Source: Rufibacter glacialis (lineage in GTDB: Bacteria; Bacteroidota; Bacteroidia; Cytophagales; Hymenobacteraceae). Taken from it: a DNA stretch of 64,000 bases. Positions 60,693 to 64,000 of this stretch are shown one piece after another. Where the stretch lies: assembly GCF_008271745.1 (NCBI RefSeq), contig NZ_VKKZ01000010.1, forward strand, positions 835,677 through 899,676, written 5' to 3'. Within the stretch, counting starts at the first letter, position 1, and each line of letters begins with the position of its first letter. Under the pieces are notes generated by a model, which worked only from the letters and a program-made list of their open reading frames with translations, searched no databases and was not told the origin of the DNA. Made by a program: the position numbers and the translations under genes.

Positions 60693-62822
60693 TTACAAAC
60701 TCACCGGGGTCAGACCGCGTTTCTTGAGCAGGGGCTGAATGCCGGGCTCGGCGCCTCTGAACTTCTTGTAGAGTTCCATAGGGTCTTCGGTGCCGCCTTT
60801 CTCCAGAATGTTCTTCCGGAAAGATTTGGCTTTCTCCTGGTTGAACAGGCCGTTCTCTTTGAACACCTGGAACGCATCCGTGTCCAGCACGCCAGACCAG
60901 ATGTAGCTGTAATAGCCCGCTGAATAGCCTCCAGAGAAGATGTGGCTGAAGTAGGTGCTTCTGTAGCGAGGAATGATCTGTTCGGGCAAGCCCACCTTCT
61001 GCATGGCCGTTTTCTCGAACTGATTGATATCGCCCTCCAGGTTCTGAGTTTGGGTGTGATAGGCCAGATCAAGTAAAGAGGCCGCCAGGTACTCAGTCGT
61101 TTCAAAGCCCTGGTTGAAGGTGCCGGCTTTCTTCATTTTCTGGAGAAGCGCGTCGGGAATCACCTGACCGGTTTTGTAGTGTGTGCCGTACATTTTCAGC
61201 ACCTCGGGCTCAGCGGCCCAGTTCTCCATGATCTGCGAAGGCAACTCCACAAAATCACGTGGTACGGAGGTACCCGCCATGCTTTGATAGGTCACGTTAG
61301 ACAGCAAGCCATGCAGCGCGTGGCCGAACTCGTGGAAGTAGGTGGTCACCTCATCAAAGGTGAGCAGGGCCGGGGCATCGCCGGTAGGCTTTGTGAAGTT
61401 ACACACAATGGAGATCACCGGGGCCAGGCGCTTGCCTTTCTCGGTTTTCTGGGCGCGGTAAGAGGTCATCCAGGCACCGCTTCTTTTAGAGGCCCGCGGG
61501 AAGAAGTCCATGTACAGGATCCCTACCAGTTTGCCATCGGCCTCGGTCACTTCATATGCGGTTACGTCTTGGTGGTACTTGGGCAGGTTAGGCAAGGCCT
61601 TGAATTTAAGGCCGTACAGTTTCTCCGTCACCGTGAACACGCCTTTTCTGATGTTGTCCAGGCTGAAGTAGGGTTGCAGGTCCTGCTCGTCCAGGTCAAA
61701 ACGCTCTTTCCGGATCTTTTCGGTGTAATACCGCCAGTCATACGGGGCTACTTTGAATTTGGCACCCGAGGCGTCTACCATTTTCTGGATGTCCTGCTCT
61801 TCCTGCTTGGCTACAGCCAGGGCCGGGGCCCATAGTTGATCCAGCAGCTTGTTCACGTTCTCCGGGGTTTTGGCCATGCTTTCTTCCAGCACGTAATGGG
61901 CGTGGGTTTTGTAGCCCAGCAACTGCGCTTTCTCGCGGCGCAGGTTCACAATCTTGCGCAGAACTTCTTTGTTGTCCTGGGCATTGTTGTTATTGCCCCG
62001 CAGGGAGTAGGCTTCCCAGATCTGCTTGCGCAGGTCGCGGTTGTCGGCGTACTGCAGGAACGGCATCACGCTGGGGTTTTGCAGGGTGAATACCCATTTG
62101 CCCGGCTTTCCGGCGGCCTTAGCGGCGTCAGCGGCGGCGGCCACTACGCCCTCGGGCAACCCGGCCAGGTCTTTCTTATTATCAATGACTAATTGGTAGG
62201 CATTGGTCTCCGCCAGGATGTTCTGCCCGTACTGCAGGCTCAGCAAGGACAATTCGCCGTTGATTTTCTTCAGCTTCTCTTTGTCTGCGTCCTTGAGGTT
62301 GGCGCCGCTGCGCACGAATGATTTGTAGGTTTCCTCCAGTAGTTTCTGCTGCTCAGGAGTCAGTTTGAGGTCTTTTCTGGCAGAATAGACCGTTTTCACG
62401 CGATCAAACAATTTCTGGTTCAGGATGATGTTGTCACTGTGGGCCGACAGTTCCGGCGCTATCTCACGGGCGATTTTCTGGATCTGCTCATTGGTGTTGG
62501 CCGAGTTGAGGTTGTAGAAAACCGTAGACACGCGGCCTAACAGCTGGCCGGCATTCTCCATGGCCAGGATGGTGTTGTCAAACGTGGCCGGTTTGGCGTT
62601 GCTGACAATCGCATCAATCTCGCGCTGGTGCTGCCGGATGCCTTCCTGCAAGGCCGGTTTGAAATGCTCATCCTTGATCAGGTGAAAGGGCGGCACCTGG
62701 TGCGGGGTGTTGTACTTCTCTAAAAGGGGGTTGGTTTTGTCTTTGGCCTGACCTGCCGCCTGTTCAGTGCTTAATAGTCCGATAGCCATAGTTGCGAATA
62801 CGCAGAGGGTTTTAGTAATCAT
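60693..62822 (-). CDS. M3 family oligopeptidase (dipeptidyl carboxypeptidase/oligopeptidase A-like)
   Basis: A 709-residue zinc metallopeptidase. The zinc motif is HEFGH in TYFHEFGHALHGLLS, in the C-terminal third where M3 enzymes carry it. The frame opens at 62882, but the ATG at 62822 begins a signal peptide (ITKTLCVFATMAIGLLSTEQAAG) and is preferred. LLEKYNTPHQVPPFHLIKDEHFKPAL is the normal M3 start after the signal. It cleaves short peptides, probably in the periplasm. A single-gene unit with a terminator. Confidence 0.93.
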   Translation of the reverse strand: MITKTLCVFATMAIGLLSTEQAAGQAKDKTNPLLEKYNTPHQVPPFHLIKDEHFKPALQEGIRQHQREIDAIVSNAKPATFDNTILAMENAGQLLGRVSTVFYNLNSANTNEQIQKIAREIAPELSAHSDNIILNQKLFDRVKTVYSARKDLKLTPEQQKLLEETYKSFVRSGANLKDADKEKLKKINGELSLLSLQYGQNILAETNAYQLVIDNKKDLAGLPEGVVAAAADAAKAAGKPGKWVFTLQNPSVMPFLQYADNRDLRKQIWEAYSLRGNNNNAQDNKEVLRKIVNLRREKAQLLGYKTHAHYVLEESMAKTPENVNKLLDQLWAPALAVAKQEEQDIQKMVDASGAKFKVAPYDWRYYTEKIRKERFDLDEQDLQPYFSLDNIRKGVFTVTEKLYGLKFKALPNLPKYHQDVTAYEVTEADGKLVGILYMDFFPRASKRSGAWMTSYRAQKTEKGKRLAPVISIVCNFTKPTGDAPALLTFDEVTTYFHEFGHALHGLLSNVTYQSMAGTSVPRDFVELPSQIMENWAAEPEVLKMYGTHYKTGQVIPDALLQKMKKAGTFNQGFETTEYLAASLLDLAYHTQTQNLEGDINQFEKTAMQKVGLPEQIIPRYRSTYFSHIFSGGYSAGYYSYIWSGVLDTDAFQVFKENGLFNQEKAKSFRKNILEKGGTEDPMELYKKFRGAEPGIQPLLKKRGLTPVSL

Positions 62823-63049
62823 TCTTCTGTTAAAAGGTAATGAAGGCTTTCTTTCTGGGTTGAATAGAAAAAAGAATGCCAAAAGTAAGCATTAAACGCG
62901 TGGGGGGCGAAAACCTATATACTTAATTCTTCTTTTGCTTACGTCTGCGAGCCTAAACCGTGTGGAGTTGGTTGCCCAAACCGCAACTAGGTTGCCTTGG
63001 AAGAAGGGTGGTTCTACAGGCTTTGGTGCTTTACCTTAAGGCCAGTTTT

Positions 63050-63508
63050 TTAATGAAATGGGGCCGCAGGCTTTCTTTGGACCCATCTCTCAAACGACAT
63101 CTCCAGCCTGATCTCGCCTTTTCCCTGGGTGCCCACGTTATCCCAGCCGGCGGTTTGGTAGAAGGTTTCGGCCCGGGTGCCCGGGCTGGTGCTTAGCCAC
63201 ACGTTCTGTTGCGTTTGCTTGAAGTACCAATCCAGCATCAAGGTGTGCAAAGTGCGCCCAATGCCTTTCTTCTCGAAGGCTGGGTCTACAAACAAGGCCC
63301 AGATGCTATGGTCTTCCAGATCTGCGATGGCAAAGGCCACCACCGTGCCGTCTACTTCACAAACCCAACCTTTGCCCCGGCGGGTGATGTATTCTTCTAC
63401 CTTGGCATCGGTGACCAGCGCCGGGTTGGATAGCACGTTCTCCTTCACGGCGTGCCGTACTACCTGCATTTGCGGAATATCTGAAACAGTGGCTTCTCTA
63501 AAAATCAT
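63050..63508 (-). CDS. GNAT family N-acetyltransferase
   Basis: A 152-residue protein. It starts FREATVSDIPQMQVVRHAV, with VVAFAIADLEDHSIWALFVDPAFEKKGIGRTLHTLML as the acetyl-CoA-binding motif A (the usual Q/R-x2-G-x-G/A reads KKGIGRT). It ends with AETFYQTAGW, the common C-terminal GNAT block. The substrate is unknown. It is a stand-alone gene 228 bp upstream of the peptidase on the same strand. Confidence 0.9.
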   Translation of the reverse strand: MIFREATVSDIPQMQVVRHAVKENVLSNPALVTDAKVEEYITRRGKGWVCEVDGTVVAFAIADLEDHSIWALFVDPAFEKKGIGRTLHTLMLDWYFKQTQQNVWLSTSPGTRAETFYQTAGWDNVGTQGKGEIRLEMSFERWVQRKPAAPFH

Positions 63509-64000
63509 GGGTTTTCTAATGGCAGTTATAATAGGTAAAGAAGCGAAAGTTCTACCATTGTTCCTGCAGTTGGAAAACCATTCTGGTGCTGTTTCCTCCT
63601 CGTTCGGAAAAGCTTTTTCCCTTATTGGTGAACATAATGCGCATGACCGAAGGTATTTTCCTTAAGTCTTTTTAATAAGTAGGTTGGAATCTACTTCCCA
63701 AGTTCTTCTCCAAAGCTGGAAATTCTTCTTGGTTCCATCTTCCGTTTAGGGATTCTTTTTGAAAAATGAGGCCTAAAATAAAGTAGGATAGAGGGGCAGG
63801 TGGAGGTTCATGCCAGGAGAAAGTGCTACTTAAACTAACTAACCGCGTTTAATGGCTGTTTTTGGTAAAATAGCTGATAAGCAACTCATATACAGATGGG
63901 TGAGCGGTAAAAATAACCTGGCTGAGTCTGGACTTTTAAAAGAAATTTTTGTAACTAACAGACGTTAGCTAGGCGTGGTGGGTGAAAAGAAGAGAAAGGA
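63509..64000. other. Non-coding window end
   Basis: 492 bp without a credible gene. An imperfect copy of the recurring palindrome (TTTAGG ... TTTTTGAAAAA ... GGCCTAAAA) lies at about 63745-63780. The last 200 bp carry no recognisable feature. Confidence 0.45.

Noticed and set aside
61179..62192. + strand ORFs of 218 and 118 codons inside the M3 peptidase gene
   Set aside because: Antisense shadows of a well-supported metallopeptidase frame.
63177..63665. 162-codon + strand ORF over the GNAT gene
   Set aside because: The - strand GNAT frame has all family blocks; the + product has no recognisable features.

Overview
The window looks like a chromosomal segment of a Bacteroidota bacterium, most likely family Hymenobacteraceae (Rufibacter/Pontibacter/Hymenobacter type). 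The grounds are a C-terminal type IX secretion sorting domain on a large secreted glycosidase, AT-rich leaders with few Shine-Dalgarno sequences, a half-size TolC-like protein and a chain-length protein beside a sugar-phosphate transferase, and the protein families overall. The genus is an inference. No rRNA, tRNA, CRISPR array, transposase or phage gene was recognised.

Region 1 (58-21159, all +) is a Wzx/Wzy-type exopolysaccharide locus headed by signalling genes. It opens with a hybrid sensor protein whose kinase core has lost its key residues. A tight operon follows: receiver protein, receiver-like/sugar-phosphate transferase fusion, half-length TolC-like protein, and Wzz/Wzc-like protein with a worn ATPase. 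Next come a Wzy-like polymerase, eight family 2 or other glycosyltransferases, an acyltransferase, a Wzx flippase, a GT4-like and a GT8 enzyme, and a GtrA protein. Two neighbouring glycosyltransferase genes share an almost identical, very GC-rich 5' segment of about 480 bp but have different 3' tails.

Region 2 (21859-27877, all -) holds a HAD phosphatase, a UbiA-type prenyltransferase resembling decaprenyl-phosphate phosphoribosyltransferase, a GMC flavoprotein with a Cys-Cys-x4-Cys motif, a Tat-signal small subunit and an HTTM-like membrane protein. Together they suggest synthesis and oxidation of a lipid-linked sugar or another membrane-bound alcohol. Two tandem GT-C membrane glycosyltransferases (28625-32363, +) lie beside it and could use lipid-phosphate sugar donors.

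Region 3 (32638-37638, -) is one 1666-residue secreted protein with three CBM6 modules, four Ig-like repeats, a clan GH-A-like catalytic region and a type IX sorting tail. A 1.6 kb non-coding stretch with clustered inverted repeats follows.

Region 4 (39255-48444, -) is a second polysaccharide locus that uses an ABC exporter (Wzm/Wzt). It has four separate family 2 glycosyltransferases, one glycosyltransferase-methyltransferase fusion and a polysaccharide deacetylase.

Region 5 (48808-64000) is mixed: an unknown polytopic membrane protein, a receiver protein with a coiled coil, a GT-C-like membrane protein, a GtrB/DPMS-like polyprenyl-phosphate glycosyltransferase, a DUF2628-like protein, an AsmA/DUF748-like protein, a class A beta-lactamase-like serine hydrolase, an N-acetylmuramoyl-L-alanine amidase, an M3 oligopeptidase and a GNAT acetyltransferase. 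Short GGC-TGTTTT/AAAACA-GCC palindromes recur in intergenic gaps across the window.
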